A model generated the notes under the pieces. That model ran no database searches. It had not been told where the DNA came from and saw nothing but the letters and a program-made list of their open reading frames with translations. This document shows, one piece after another, positions 1 through 8,201 of a stretch of 64,000 nt of DNA. Source of the stretch: Haliscomenobacter hydrossis DSM 1100 (GTDB taxonomy: Bacteria > Bacteroidota > Bacteroidia > Chitinophagales > Saprospiraceae); contig NC_015510.1 in assembly GCF_000212735.1 (NCBI RefSeq), forward strand, positions 8,307,687-8,371,686. The letters are read 5' to 3'. Every line of letters begins with the position of its first letter. The stretch's first letter is position 1. Position numbers and translations under genes: made by a program.

Positions 1-66
1 TTGACCAGTTACAGGATCACTAACTTTGGCCAAAGCCCTGACAACACTTGATGTATCTATCGACAT
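1..66 (-). CDS. N-terminal fragment, probable Mrp/ApbC-type Fe-S carrier ATPase
   Basis: Only the first 22 codons lie in the window; the gene continues off the left edge. The ATG is at 66-64 on the minus strand. The readable peptide has the pattern V-V-R-A-L-A-K-V-S-D-P-V-T-G. This resembles the opening of the MIP18/DUF59-like domain that begins many Mrp (NBP35-type) P-loop ATPases. The gene would be divergent from ribF. With so little sequence the family call is tentative, but the open frame and the divergent arrangement support a real gene start. Confidence 0.4.
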   Translation of the reverse strand, partial: MSIDTSSVVRALAKVSDPVTGQ

Positions 67-166
67 TTCTTGAAACACATTAACGGATGCAAAAGTAAAA
101 CAATTCACAGCAAAAAAGAGTTTTTCAAATACTCTTTCCCACTTCCGCTTTTAAACAAGCTCTTAT

Positions 167-174
167 TACCTTTG
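167..174 (+). promoter_or_regulatory. -7 promoter box of ribF fusion gene
   Basis: TACCTTTG matches the Bacteroidota -7 consensus TAnnTTTG. It ends only 7 nt before the ATG at 182, so transcription should start at or a few bases before the start codon, giving a nearly leaderless mRNA. Confidence 0.6.
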
Positions 175-181
175 CAGCACC

Positions 182-2176
182 ATGAGAGTTCACCGCGACC
201 TTAACGATCTGCCGGATTTCAAAAATGCCGTTGTTACCATTGGTTCTTTCGACGGCGTACATCAAGGGCATCAAAGCATTATTGAACAAGTAAGGCAAAT
301 TGCCTTGCGCTACGGAGGTGAAAGTGTAGTCATCACTTTTCATCCTCATCCCCGTTCGATTGTTTTTCCCAAGGATACCTCCCTGCGCCTGATTACGACC
401 ACTGAAGAAAAAATCGAGCTTTTTGAACGCTACCATATCGACCATTTGGTGATTGTGCCGTTTACGGTAGAGTTTTCCCAAATGAGTGCCGACGAGTACA
501 TCGAGAAGTTTTTGGTGGAAAAATTTCACCCCAAATGTATCGTCATTGGATACGATCACCGCTTTGGACTAAGTCGACAAGGCGATATTCATTACCTCCG
601 GTGGCATTGTGAGCGTTTTGGTTACGAAGTTGTCGAAATAGAACCCCGTCAGGTGGACGACATGACGGTAAGCTCCACCAAAATTCGCAGGGCACTGGAA
701 AACTGTGAAGTAAAAGCCGCTGCCCAATTGATGGGGCACTACTTTCCACTTTCAGGTGTGGTGGTTAAAGGTCAACAAATTGGCCGTACCCTTGGTTTTC
801 CGACGGCCAATATCGAGCTAAATGAGCGGTTCAAACTTATTCCCCCGGATGGTATTTATGCGGTAAAAGTGTCGATCAATGCCCAGCAATACCGCGGAAT
901 GCTGTACATGGGCACCCGCCCTACGCTGAAGCAGTACCACAACCGTACCATTGAAGTCAATATTTTTGATTTTAATCAGGACATTTACGAACAAAAAATC
1001 ACGCTGGAACTGGTCGACTTCATTCGGCATGATCAAAAATATGCGCAACTGAGCGATTTGGCCAAACAATTGGAACAGGATAAAATAGCTGTTGAAAAGG
1101 TTTTGCTGGAAGCTCTCGATGAAGATTTGGGTCCGCTGGAGCACTTTCCCAAGGTGGCGGTGGTGATTTTGAACTACAACGGTCGTGCCTATCTGCAACG
1201 TTTTTTGCCCATACTCTTCAACAGCACCTACCCCAATCTGGAGATTATTGTGGCCGATAATGCTTCGACGGACGATTCCATCGAATTTTTAGAAGAGCAT
1301 TACCCCCAATTGCGCTTGATCGAACTGCCCGAAAACTATGGCTATGCCGGCGGATACAACGAAGCTTTGCGCCAGGTCAGTGGGGTGGATTATTACGTTT
1401 TGCTCAACTCCGATATCGAAGTTACTTCCGGCTGGATCGAGCCCATCATCCAGATCATGGAAAAAGACCTAAATATTGGTGCAGTGCAGCCTAAAATCCT
1501 GTCTTTTGCACACCGTGATACGTTTGAATACGCCGGTGCATCGGGCGGTTGGTTAGACACGCTGGGTTACCCTTTTTGTCGCGGGCGTATTTTTGCCCAC
1601 ACCGAAAAAGATACCGGACAATACAACAGCACCTGTGAAATTTTCTGGGCAACCGGGGCGGCTTTGTTCATTCGTGCGGAGTTGTTTCACAACATTGGCG
1701 GTTTTGATCAGGACTATTTCGCCCACGCTGAAGAAATTGACCTCTGCTGGCGTTTGAAACGGGCCGGGTACAAAATAGTGGTGCGGCCACAATCCGTAGT
1801 GTACCACGTGGGCGGAGGCACCCTTTCGTACAACACACCGCGCAAAACTTACCTCAATTTCCGCAATACCCTTTACACCATTTACAAAAATGAATCGGCC
1901 AGCAAGTTGCTTTGGTTGTTGCCCTTAAGGTTGATTCTGGACGGTTTGGCGGCAGGGTTGTTTTTATCACAAGGTCGTCTGGATCACATCCGCTCCATTG
2001 TACAGGCGCATTGGAGTTTTTTCCCAAAGTTACCTGCGTTGCGTAAAAAACGTCGCGAAGCCGCTGAAAGGGTTGAAAAGTGCCGTATTCATGCTGAAAA
2101 CCATCAAGGGCGTTATCCCAGATCGATTGCAATGGATTATTATGGCCGGAGAAAACGCCGTTTTGAAGACTTATGA
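182..2176 (+). CDS. ribF: RibF riboflavin kinase/FAD synthetase fused to a GT2 glycosyltransferase
   Basis: Residues 1-310 form a complete bifunctional RibF. The FAD synthetase nucleotide-binding motif HQGH is at 27-30, SSTKIR at 164-169, and the flavokinase motif GFPTANI at 205-211. This half would convert riboflavin to FMN and FAD in the cytosol. From about residue 322 the same frame continues as a family 2 glycosyltransferase: VVILNYNG, then DNASTDDS, then LLNSDIE as the metal-binding acidic region, and a C-terminal amphipathic or hydrophobic stretch near 575-600. Normal RibF is about 310 aa, so at 664 aa this is a two-gene fusion with no stop between the halves. The sugar donor and acceptor cannot be told. 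The stop overlaps the start of the pseudouridine synthase gene. Both halves look intact; it is unclear whether the fusion is a stable trait or whether the GT2 half also initiates internally. Confidence 0.88.
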   Translation: MRVHRDLNDLPDFKNAVVTIGSFDGVHQGHQSIIEQVRQIALRYGGESVVITFHPHPRSIVFPKDTSLRLITTTEEKIELFERYHIDHLVIVPFTVEFSQMSADEYIEKFLVEKFHPKCIVIGYDHRFGLSRQGDIHYLRWHCERFGYEVVEIEPRQVDDMTVSSTKIRRALENCEVKAAAQLMGHYFPLSGVVVKGQQIGRTLGFPTANIELNERFKLIPPDGIYAVKVSINAQQYRGMLYMGTRPTLKQYHNRTIEVNIFDFNQDIYEQKITLELVDFIRHDQKYAQLSDLAKQLEQDKIAVEKVLLEALDEDLGPLEHFPKVAVVILNYNGRAYLQRFLPILFNSTYPNLEIIVADNASTDDSIEFLEEHYPQLRLIELPENYGYAGGYNEALRQVSGVDYYVLLNSDIEVTSGWIEPIIQIMEKDLNIGAVQPKILSFAHRDTFEYAGASGGWLDTLGYPFCRGRIFAHTEKDTGQYNSTCEIFWATGAALFIRAELFHNIGGFDQDYFAHAEEIDLCWRLKRAGYKIVVRPQSVVYHVGGGTLSYNTPRKTYLNFRNTLYTIYKNESASKLLWLLPLRLILDGLAAGLFLSQGRLDHIRSIVQAHWSFFPKLPALRKKRREAAERVEKCRIHAENHQGRYPRSIAMDYYGRRKRRFEDL

Positions 2177-2904
2177 AAGCACATCCACTAAAAATTATCC
2201 ACGTTGATGAGCACATCATCGTGTGTGAAAAACCTTCCGGCTTGTTGAGTATTCCCGATCGTTTTGATCAGGAAAAGCCCAACTTGTACCACCTTCTGGA
2301 GGCGCAATACGGCCAGGTCTGGATTGTGCACCGCATTGACCGCGAAACCAGTGGGATTCTGGTTTTTGCCCGCAATGAAGATGCCCACCGTGCACTTAAC
2401 CAGCAGTTTTTGGACCGCAGTGTAGAAAAAATATACCTGGCTCTCGTCGAAGGAAGGCCAATGCCACCCACCGGCGAAATCAACAAGGCCATTGCCCCAC
2501 ATCCGAGTATTGCGGGAAAAATGATCACCAGCGGTAAAGGCAAATCAGCGCTGACCTTGTACAAGGTAGTGGATACCTACAAGGCTTATGCCCTGGTGGA
2601 AGCGGACATCAAGACTGGTCGTACCCACCAGATTCGGGTACATTTTGCGAGCATCGGACACCCCTTGGCCGTAGACCCCGTGTACGGTAAACGGGCCGCA
2701 TTTTTCCTTTCGGAGATCAAAACGCACCGCTTCAATTTGAAAAAAGACCAGGATGAAGAACAAGCACTGGTGAGCCGCTTGACCCTCCATGCCCACAAAT
2801 TGACCCTGGATCACCCGGCTACGGGTGAGCGCATGGCGTTTACGTGTGAGTTGCCGAAAGATTTTCGGGCATTGTTGAGTCAGTTGGATAAGTGGGGGAG
2901 GTGA
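2173..2904 (+). CDS. RluA-family RNA pseudouridine synthase
   Basis: The 243-aa protein has the family signature HRIDRETSG at residues 53-61, with Asp56 the expected catalytic nucleophile, and a second conserved segment KTGRTHQIRVH near 150. It should isomerise uridine to pseudouridine in rRNA or tRNA. No S4 domain precedes the catalytic domain, as in the shorter RluA/TruC-like members, so the target base is not predictable. Its ATG overlaps the ribF-GT2 stop (ATGA), which suggests translational coupling. Confidence 0.88.
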   Translation: MKAHPLKIIHVDEHIIVCEKPSGLLSIPDRFDQEKPNLYHLLEAQYGQVWIVHRIDRETSGILVFARNEDAHRALNQQFLDRSVEKIYLALVEGRPMPPTGEINKAIAPHPSIAGKMITSGKGKSALTLYKVVDTYKAYALVEADIKTGRTHQIRVHFASIGHPLAVDPVYGKRAAFFLSEIKTHRFNLKKDQDEEQALVSRLTLHAHKLTLDHPATGERMAFTCELPKDFRALLSQLDKWGR

Positions 2905-2933
2905 GGGGTATTGGGATTGTTGGGTGTTTTTTG

Positions 2934-2941
2934 TATATTTG
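2934..2941 (+). promoter_or_regulatory. -7 promoter box of the DUF6922/AbiEii pair
   Basis: TATATTTG, a perfect match to TAnnTTTG, lies 18 nt before the ATG at 2960. It gives the toxin-antitoxin pair its own promoter after the rluA-like gene. Confidence 0.6.
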
Positions 2942-2959
2942 ATGTAGAAAAAAACAAGA

Positions 2960-3250
2960 ATGGATTTAACTCTTCGGCCAAATTTATTTTGGGATGTAGA
3001 CGTCCAAACCATTGATCTCCAAAAACACAAAACCTCAGTTATTGAGCGTATTGTAACCAGGGGACGCTGGACGGAATTCCTGGAAATCTTGCAATTCTAT
3101 GGAAAACCTACAGTAAAGGAAGTTATGCTCAACGCACGTTGGCTAGACAAGAGAACACTAGCTTTTTGTAGTGCCATTTTTAATACGCCCAGCTCAGAAT
3201 TTAGATGTTACAAACTCGCACAGTTGAACCCGGAACATTGGGATTATTAA
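2960..3250 (+). CDS. DUF6922-like protein, probable antitoxin partner of AbiEii
   Basis: This 96-aa protein begins MDLTLRPNLFWDVD and includes R-G-R-W-T-E-F and Y-G-K-P-T-V-K-E. This is the pattern I recall for DUF6922 proteins that precede AbiEii nucleotidyltransferases in Bacteroidota. The segment from about 30 to 65 could be a small helical DNA-binding unit. It has its own promoter, and its 3' end overlaps the toxin start by 46 nt, which fits translational coupling. By position it plays the antitoxin or regulator role of a type IV-like system. This is inferred from neighbourhood; no catalytic motif is visible. Confidence 0.65.
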   Translation: MDLTLRPNLFWDVDVQTIDLQKHKTSVIERIVTRGRWTEFLEILQFYGKPTVKEVMLNARWLDKRTLAFCSAIFNTPSSEFRCYKLAQLNPEHWDY

Positions 3251-3822
3251 AAGAGCTGATGGCAATGGAGCCATTGCAGCAATTCTATCTTGTGGGCGGC
3301 ACCTCATTGGCGCTTCAAATGGGGCATCGTATCTCTATTGATCTCGATTTGTTTACTGCAGAACCATTTGATAAACAAGCATTATTGGATTTACTAACGG
3401 CTCAATTTAGCGAGTTTATGCTTGAGTCCGAAGGCGCAAGCATGCTGATTACAAACATTAACCAAATAAAGGTTGACTTTGTGAAAATGGGCTATCCTAT
3501 TCTTTTTCCACCCATTGAAATAGAAGGTGTTAGAATGCTTGATATTCGGGACATTGCACCCATGAAATTGAAAGCTATCGCTCAACGTGGAAGTAAGAAG
3601 GACTTTTATGATATTTATTTTTTGCTAAAAGAAATAGCACTTCCTGAAATGTTGCGATTGTTTTCTGAAAAATTCCAGCAACAAGAGATATTCCACATCA
3701 TAAAGAGTCTAACCTATTTCGAAGATGCGGAGCAATACCCAAACCCAAATGTTTTTGATAAAAAAACTTCTTGGGAAATGGTGAAAAGCCGAATTTTCGA
3801 GGTTGTACAGCAATTGACTTAG
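3205..3822 (+). CDS. AbiEii/AbiGii-type nucleotidyltransferase toxin
   Basis: The 205-aa protein has the nucleotidyltransferase core of the AbiEii family: LVGGTSLAL at about 29-37, then RISIDLDLF with Asp46 and Asp48 as likely metal ligands, then KVDFV and a later PMKLKAI followed by K-K-D-F-Y-D. These match the motif order of type IV toxins that modify RNA or nucleotides to stop growth, often as phage defence. The chosen ATG lies inside the upstream gene, as is common in coupled toxin-antitoxin pairs. The motifs look intact, so the toxin is probably active. Confidence 0.85.
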   Translation: MLQTRTVEPGTLGLLKELMAMEPLQQFYLVGGTSLALQMGHRISIDLDLFTAEPFDKQALLDLLTAQFSEFMLESEGASMLITNINQIKVDFVKMGYPILFPPIEIEGVRMLDIRDIAPMKLKAIAQRGSKKDFYDIYFLLKEIALPEMLRLFSEKFQQQEIFHIIKSLTYFEDAEQYPNPNVFDKKTSWEMVKSRIFEVVQQLT

Positions 3823-3848
3823 GTTGATTATCTCCCAAACGCCAAAAT

Positions 3849-4022
3849 ATGCCTGAATTAGCACTACGGCTTATTGCCGAAAATAAAGCAAAACATGCCC
3901 GAGGTGAAGATGCAAGGGTGTTGGATTTGGGGAATTGTGGGCTGACGGAGGTACCAACAGAGATCAGTAAAGAGGCTTGGGTAGATGTTGTAGAAGGGAT
4001 TCAGCGGCTTATCATGGCTTAG
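3849..4022 (+). pseudogene. Deletion remnant of an LRR-ROCO-TIR gene
   Basis: A 57-codon frame runs from ATG 3849 to TAG 4020-4022. Its first two thirds (MPELALRLIAENK, then VLDLGNCGLTEVPTEI) look like the N-terminal cap and first leucine-rich repeat of a ROCO protein. Its last third (KEAWVDVVEGIQRLI) closely resembles the last residues of a TIR domain and parallels DEAWLNVVEGVKRVL at the end of the intact ROCO-TIR protein at 52712-55888. The simplest reading is one internal in-frame deletion that removed the LRR, Roc, COR and most of the TIR coding region. The short peptide could still be made, but no function is implied. Confidence 0.7.
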
Positions 4023-4083
4023 TGCTCTAATTACAATGAGTTAGACAAACCTAACGGTAAGTGAAAAATTCTCATAGAATTAC

Positions 4084-4091
4084 TACTTTTG
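4084..4091 (+). promoter_or_regulatory. -7 promoter box of xisI
   Basis: TACTTTTG fits TAnnTTTG and lies 21 nt before the ATG at 4113. It overlaps the alternative TTG start at 4089, which argues for the ATG as the true start. Confidence 0.5.
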
Positions 4092-4112
4092 CAATCATCA
4101 AGCCATTTCCCA

Positions 4113-4448
4113 ATGGATAAAATAAAGCAGTACGAAAAGGCAATTCTGAGCATCCTGGATGAATATGCCAAAATCAAATACGCCAACATCAAAGGCGGTA
4201 ATGAGATTATTGCTGATAAAGAAAATCATCGCTATCAAGTTGTGACCATTGGTTGGGATGGAGATGTATTCGTACACGATTGCCCGATGCATTTTGACAT
4301 TATCGATGGTAAAATTTGGGTTCAACAAAACATGACCGAATGGGAGGTTGGAGAAATGTTGGAAGAACAAGGGGTGCCCAAAAGCGATATTGTCCCTGGC
4401 TTTTTACCTCCTGATTTGCGAGAGTATTCTAAATATGCGACAGCATAG
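4113..4448 (+). CDS. xisI: XisI-like protein (orphan)
   Basis: The 111-aa product matches the XisI family: an N-terminal helix (MDKIKQYEKAI), a central Y-Q-V-V-T-I-G-W-D-G strand, FDIIDGKIWVQ, and the closing pattern GVPKSDIVPGFLPPDLREY. XisI was named as a controlling factor for excision of the fdxN element in Anabaena, but most family members lie outside such elements and their role is unknown. XisI usually neighbours XisH; none is seen here. The start at 4113 is preferred over TTG 4089 because a promoter box covers the latter. It sits beside the ROCO deletion scar in a small accessory patch. Confidence 0.85.
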   Translation: MDKIKQYEKAILSILDEYAKIKYANIKGGNEIIADKENHRYQVVTIGWDGDVFVHDCPMHFDIIDGKIWVQQNMTEWEVGEMLEEQGVPKSDIVPGFLPPDLREYSKYATA

Positions 4449-4456
4449 TTTGTTTT

Positions 4457-6121
4457 ATGCCAAGTAACGAAACCAAGCTGACCAGCCTCGGACTAACCCT
4501 CCTCGCTGGCCTATTCTTCCTGCCATTTTTAGGCGGTGTTCACCTCTTTGACTGGGATGAAATCAATTTTGCGGAGATAAGCCGGGAGATGCTGATCAGC
4601 AAAGACTACCTGCGGCCGTACATCAACTATTTACCATTTTGGGAAAAACCGCCGCTGTTCATCTGGATGCAGGCACTAGCCATGCAGGTATTTGGGGTGG
4701 GGGAGTACGCCGCCCGTTTTCCGAATGCCATTTGTGGCATCCTCACTTTGGTATTGATTTACCGCATTGGTACCAAACTGCACCACCAGCGTATGGGGCT
4801 GATCTGGGCTCTGTGCTACTTCGGTTCGGTGTTGCCCTTTATGTATTTTAAATCGGGAATCATCGATCCCTGGTTCAATCTCTTTATCTTTTTAGGGCTG
4901 TATTACCTGATTTTGTTTTATTGGAAAAAAGAAGCCAAACCCATTGATTTGTCCTGGAACAAGTGGACTTATCTGCTTTTGGGGGGATTTTTGCTCGGAA
5001 TGGGGATATTGACCAAAGGCCCGGCGGCTTACCTCATTTTGGGGCTAACGCTGGGTGTATATTGGGTGTACCAACGCCTGCGCTTCTACATCAACATACC
5101 CCAATTTACCTTGTACACACTGGCCGCGTTTTTGGTGACCGGGCTCTGGTTTGGCATCGAAACCATCAAAAATGGCCCCTGGTTCATCACTGAATTTACC
5201 CGTTACCAGTACCGTTTGTTCAGTACCCCCGATGCGGGGCATGGCGGTTTTCCGGGTTACCATTTTGTGGTCTTGTTGGTGGGCTGTTTTCCGGCTTCGG
5301 TATTTGCGGTGCGGGCATTTTTTAAGTTGCCTGATCCGGAGGGAGAAGTGCAGCTCGATTTTCGGCGCTGGATGAAGTTTTTGTTTTGGGTGGTGCTGAT
5401 TTTGTTTACCATCGTGAAGTCCAAAATTGTACACTACTCTTCTCTGGCGTACTATCCGTTGACTTATCTGGCGGCGCTGAGCATCGTGGCCATCATCGAA
5501 GAAAAAATCGCCTTTAACCGCTGGATGAAGTTTGGACTTTGGGGGATTGGGGGACTTTACATCGTCTGTTGTTTTGCACTTCCCTGGTTGGGTCAACACC
5601 CCGAAGTAGTACAAAGTATGATCGACAAGGACCCTTTTGCCCACGCAAATTTTGACGCAAAGGTACACTGGACCGGTTGGGAATTTATTCCAGGGATGGT
5701 TTTGCTGTTGGCCTTGCTGGCGTTTTTCTGGTTGTTGCGCCGCAGGGGGGCCAATCAGGCGTTTCCGGTTTTGTTTCTAAGCACCGGGCTATTTGTGCTG
5801 CTGTCCCTTGTTTTTTACATAAAAAGGGTGGAAGGCTATTCCCAGCGTGCCGCGATTGAGTTTTATGAAAGCAAAATTGGAGAAGATTGTTACGTGTGGA
5901 CTTATGGCTACAAGTCTTACGCCCACTTGTTTTATTCCCGCAAACAACCCGTCAAAAACCCCAAAAGTTATGAGCAGGATTGGATTCTCTGGGGTCCAGT
6001 GGATAAACCAACCTACGTGGTGTGCAAGATCAACAAGGTAAAAAAATTGCAACAGCTGCCGAATTTGCGGGAGATCGGTCGGAAGAATGGGTTTGTGTTT
6101 TTTGAGCGGGTAAAGAGGTGA
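4457..6121 (+). CDS. ArnT/PMT-like membrane glycosyltransferase (GT-C fold)
   Basis: The 554-aa protein has about 10-12 hydrophobic segments and the acidic first-loop signature of GT39/GT83 enzymes: FDWDEINFAEISREML, with the D-E pair expected to be catalytic, followed by WEKPPLFIWMQ. These enzymes move a sugar from a polyprenyl-phosphate carrier onto lipid, glycan or protein at the outer face of the inner membrane. The C-terminal 130 residues form a soluble-looking tail. The gene starts 8 nt after xisI but is probably functionally unrelated. The acceptor cannot be predicted. Confidence 0.82.
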   Translation: MPSNETKLTSLGLTLLAGLFFLPFLGGVHLFDWDEINFAEISREMLISKDYLRPYINYLPFWEKPPLFIWMQALAMQVFGVGEYAARFPNAICGILTLVLIYRIGTKLHHQRMGLIWALCYFGSVLPFMYFKSGIIDPWFNLFIFLGLYYLILFYWKKEAKPIDLSWNKWTYLLLGGFLLGMGILTKGPAAYLILGLTLGVYWVYQRLRFYINIPQFTLYTLAAFLVTGLWFGIETIKNGPWFITEFTRYQYRLFSTPDAGHGGFPGYHFVVLLVGCFPASVFAVRAFFKLPDPEGEVQLDFRRWMKFLFWVVLILFTIVKSKIVHYSSLAYYPLTYLAALSIVAIIEEKIAFNRWMKFGLWGIGGLYIVCCFALPWLGQHPEVVQSMIDKDPFAHANFDAKVHWTGWEFIPGMVLLLALLAFFWLLRRRGANQAFPVLFLSTGLFVLLSLVFYIKRVEGYSQRAAIEFYESKIGEDCYVWTYGYKSYAHLFYSRKQPVKNPKSYEQDWILWGPVDKPTYVVCKINKVKKLQQLPNLREIGRKNGFVFFERVKR

Positions 6122-6403
6122 GCACTTCATCTCTTCTATGAAAAAGAAAAAGCAATAAATGGTTATGCTCTGAAGCTTGATTCAATATCAGATTGAAATT
6201 ATTTTTTACTCAGTTAAAAAAATCTTATCAATAATTCACTAAATAAAAAAATTCTCACCTAAGCTCAAAAAACCTTGGTCATTGCCCTTCGCACAAGATC
6301 ACCCCTCCCCACTGACCTTCGTCATTTCTCCCATCCTCAATTACCGTGACCTTAGGCCGAGGGTTAAAACCAACCCCTATTTCATCACCACAAGCACCAG
6401 GCC
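6122..6403. other. 282-bp intergenic region, no gene seen
   Basis: The first half is AT-rich and the second half pyrimidine-rich, leading to the GltD-like gene. I see no ORF with coding character, no clear TAnnTTTG box and no strong hairpin. Confidence 0.5.
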
Positions 6404-8065
6404 ATGCCAACGCAAAACCAAGACCTTGCCCAACCCTCCGACCTCCAGTCGCATGGCGAGGGTACCGGGGCACTGCGCTCCAAAATTCCGCAATACGTAG
6501 ATATGTTGCCGCCTTGCAACAACGCCTGCCCTGCGGGTGAAAATATCCAGGCCTGGCTAGGACTGGCCCAGGATGGGAACTACGCGGCGGCCTGGCAAAA
6601 ACTGGTAGAGGAAAACCCTTTGCCTGCCGTGCATGGTCGGGTGTGTTATCATCCTTGTGAAGACCATTGCAACCGCGCACAAATCGATACCCCCGTCAGT
6701 ATCCATGCCATCGAGCGCTTTTTGGGCGACAAAGCCCTGGAAGAAGGCTGGCAAATTGAGGTGGCACCCCCTTCATCGGGCAAAAAAGTACTCGTTGTGG
6801 GTGGTGGACCCAGTGGCATTTCCGCGGCCTATCACCTGCGTCGGGCCGGACACGAAGTTGAGATTCGTGAAGCGGGTCCACTTTTGGGTGGTATGATGCA
6901 CTTCGGCATTCCGCCGTACCGCCTGCCCCGCAAAGTGCTCGATTCCGAAATCCAGCGCATCATCGACATGGGTGGGATCAAAGTGACGCTCAATCACAAG
7001 GTGAACAATGTATTGGAAGAAAAAAACGCGGGTGGTTTTGCTGCCGTGTTCATCGCCATCGGTGCACATTTGTCCAAAAAGATTGACATTCCTTCCCGCG
7101 ATGCCGGGCAAATCCTGGATGCGCTCACCTTTTTGAAAGATACCGAAGCTGGACAAGCGCCCAAACTGGGCCGTAAAGTAGCGGTGTACGGCGGTGGAAA
7201 TACCGCCATGGACGCCGCGCGGGTGGCCAAACGCCTGGGGTACGAACCACTCATCATTTACCGCCGCGACCGCGAGCACATGCCCGCCCACCAATTTGAA
7301 GCCGACGAAGCACTGGCCGAAGGGGTAAAAATCAACTGGCTGCGCACCATCAAAGAAATCAATGAGCAGCAGATCACCGTGGAAATCATGCGGGTCAATG
7401 AAGCGGGGAAACCGGAAGGTACTGGTGAATTTGAAATCCTGGAAGCGGATGCGCTTATCCTCGCCCTGGGGCAAGACAGCGACATATCTTTCCTGAAAAA
7501 CGTTCCCGGTATTTCTTTTGACAACGACGGTAGGGTAGTGGTTGGCCCCGACATGATGACCGGGTCACACGGCATCTTTGCCGGAGGTGACATGGTGCCC
7601 AGTGAACGTACCGTGACCATTGCCGTGGGGCATGGCAAAAAAGCGGCCCGGTACATCGATGCCTTTTTGCACAACACAACTTATCAAAAAGCGCCCAAAC
7701 ACCCTTTGGTGGGATTTGAACGCTTGCACATCTGGTACCAGACTTTTGCACCACAACGCCCCCAACCACAAGTCGGGGAAGCAGTAAGAGTACAGGATTT
7801 CCGCGAGGTATTGGGTGGATTGTCAGAAAAAGCAGCCCGTTTTGAAGCCCAGCGCTGTTTGTCTTGCGGCAATTGTTTTGAATGCGACGGCTGCTACGGC
7901 GCTTGCCCGGAAGAAGCGGTGATCAAATTGGGGAAAGGCAATCGTTATCGTTTTGACTTGACGCTGTGCACGGGTTGTGCGGTGTGTTTTGAGCAATGCC
8001 CGTGTCATGCCATCGAGATGGTAGATGAAAACTCAGCGCCTGCGGCGCTTTCGCTAAACACTTAA
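6404..8065 (+). CDS. GltD-like Fe-S flavoprotein, probable NAD(P)H:ferredoxin oxidoreductase partner of PFOR
   Basis: The 553-aa protein begins with the cysteine-rich Fer4_20 domain of GltD/dihydropyrimidine dehydrogenase proteins (PPCNNACPAGENIQ, later CYHPCEDHCNR). It continues with a two-dinucleotide-fold oxidoreductase: VLVVGGGPSGISAA for FAD near 130 and VAVYGGGNTAMDAAR for NAD(P) near 265. It ends with two 4Fe-4S clusters (CGNCFECDGCYGACP, then CTGCAVCFEQCP). No glutamate synthase large subunit is nearby. The next gene is nifJ, so its likely job is electron transfer between ferredoxin or PFOR and NAD(P)H. That role is an inference from context. A long hairpin overlaps the stop codon. 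Confidence 0.78.
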   Translation: MPTQNQDLAQPSDLQSHGEGTGALRSKIPQYVDMLPPCNNACPAGENIQAWLGLAQDGNYAAAWQKLVEENPLPAVHGRVCYHPCEDHCNRAQIDTPVSIHAIERFLGDKALEEGWQIEVAPPSSGKKVLVVGGGPSGISAAYHLRRAGHEVEIREAGPLLGGMMHFGIPPYRLPRKVLDSEIQRIIDMGGIKVTLNHKVNNVLEEKNAGGFAAVFIAIGAHLSKKIDIPSRDAGQILDALTFLKDTEAGQAPKLGRKVAVYGGGNTAMDAARVAKRLGYEPLIIYRRDREHMPAHQFEADEALAEGVKINWLRTIKEINEQQITVEIMRVNEAGKPEGTGEFEILEADALILALGQDSDISFLKNVPGISFDNDGRVVVGPDMMTGSHGIFAGGDMVPSERTVTIAVGHGKKAARYIDAFLHNTTYQKAPKHPLVGFERLHIWYQTFAPQRPQPQVGEAVRVQDFREVLGGLSEKAARFEAQRCLSCGNCFECDGCYGACPEEAVIKLGKGNRYRFDLTLCTGCAVCFEQCPCHAIEMVDENSAPAALSLNT

Positions 8066-8166
8066 TGGGAACACGGATGACGCGGATTTGGCGGATTTAC
8101 GCGGATCTATATTACGATAAATAAATCCGCTTAGATCCGCCAAATCCGCGTCATCCGCGCTCCCAT
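8065..8166. repeat. Repeat-armed hairpin 1 (GCGGATT units)
   Basis: Arms 8075-8096 and 8135-8156 are 22 nt and perfectly complementary, and weaker pairing extends out to ATGGGA/TCCCAT at the ends. Each arm is built of GCGGATT-like units. It overlaps the last base of the GltD-like stop codon and precedes nifJ, so it would form in the intercistronic mRNA. Confidence 0.9.
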
Positions 8167-8201
8167 CATTGCCGCATTTTTAACCTGGAGAATCTAAAAT
8201 C

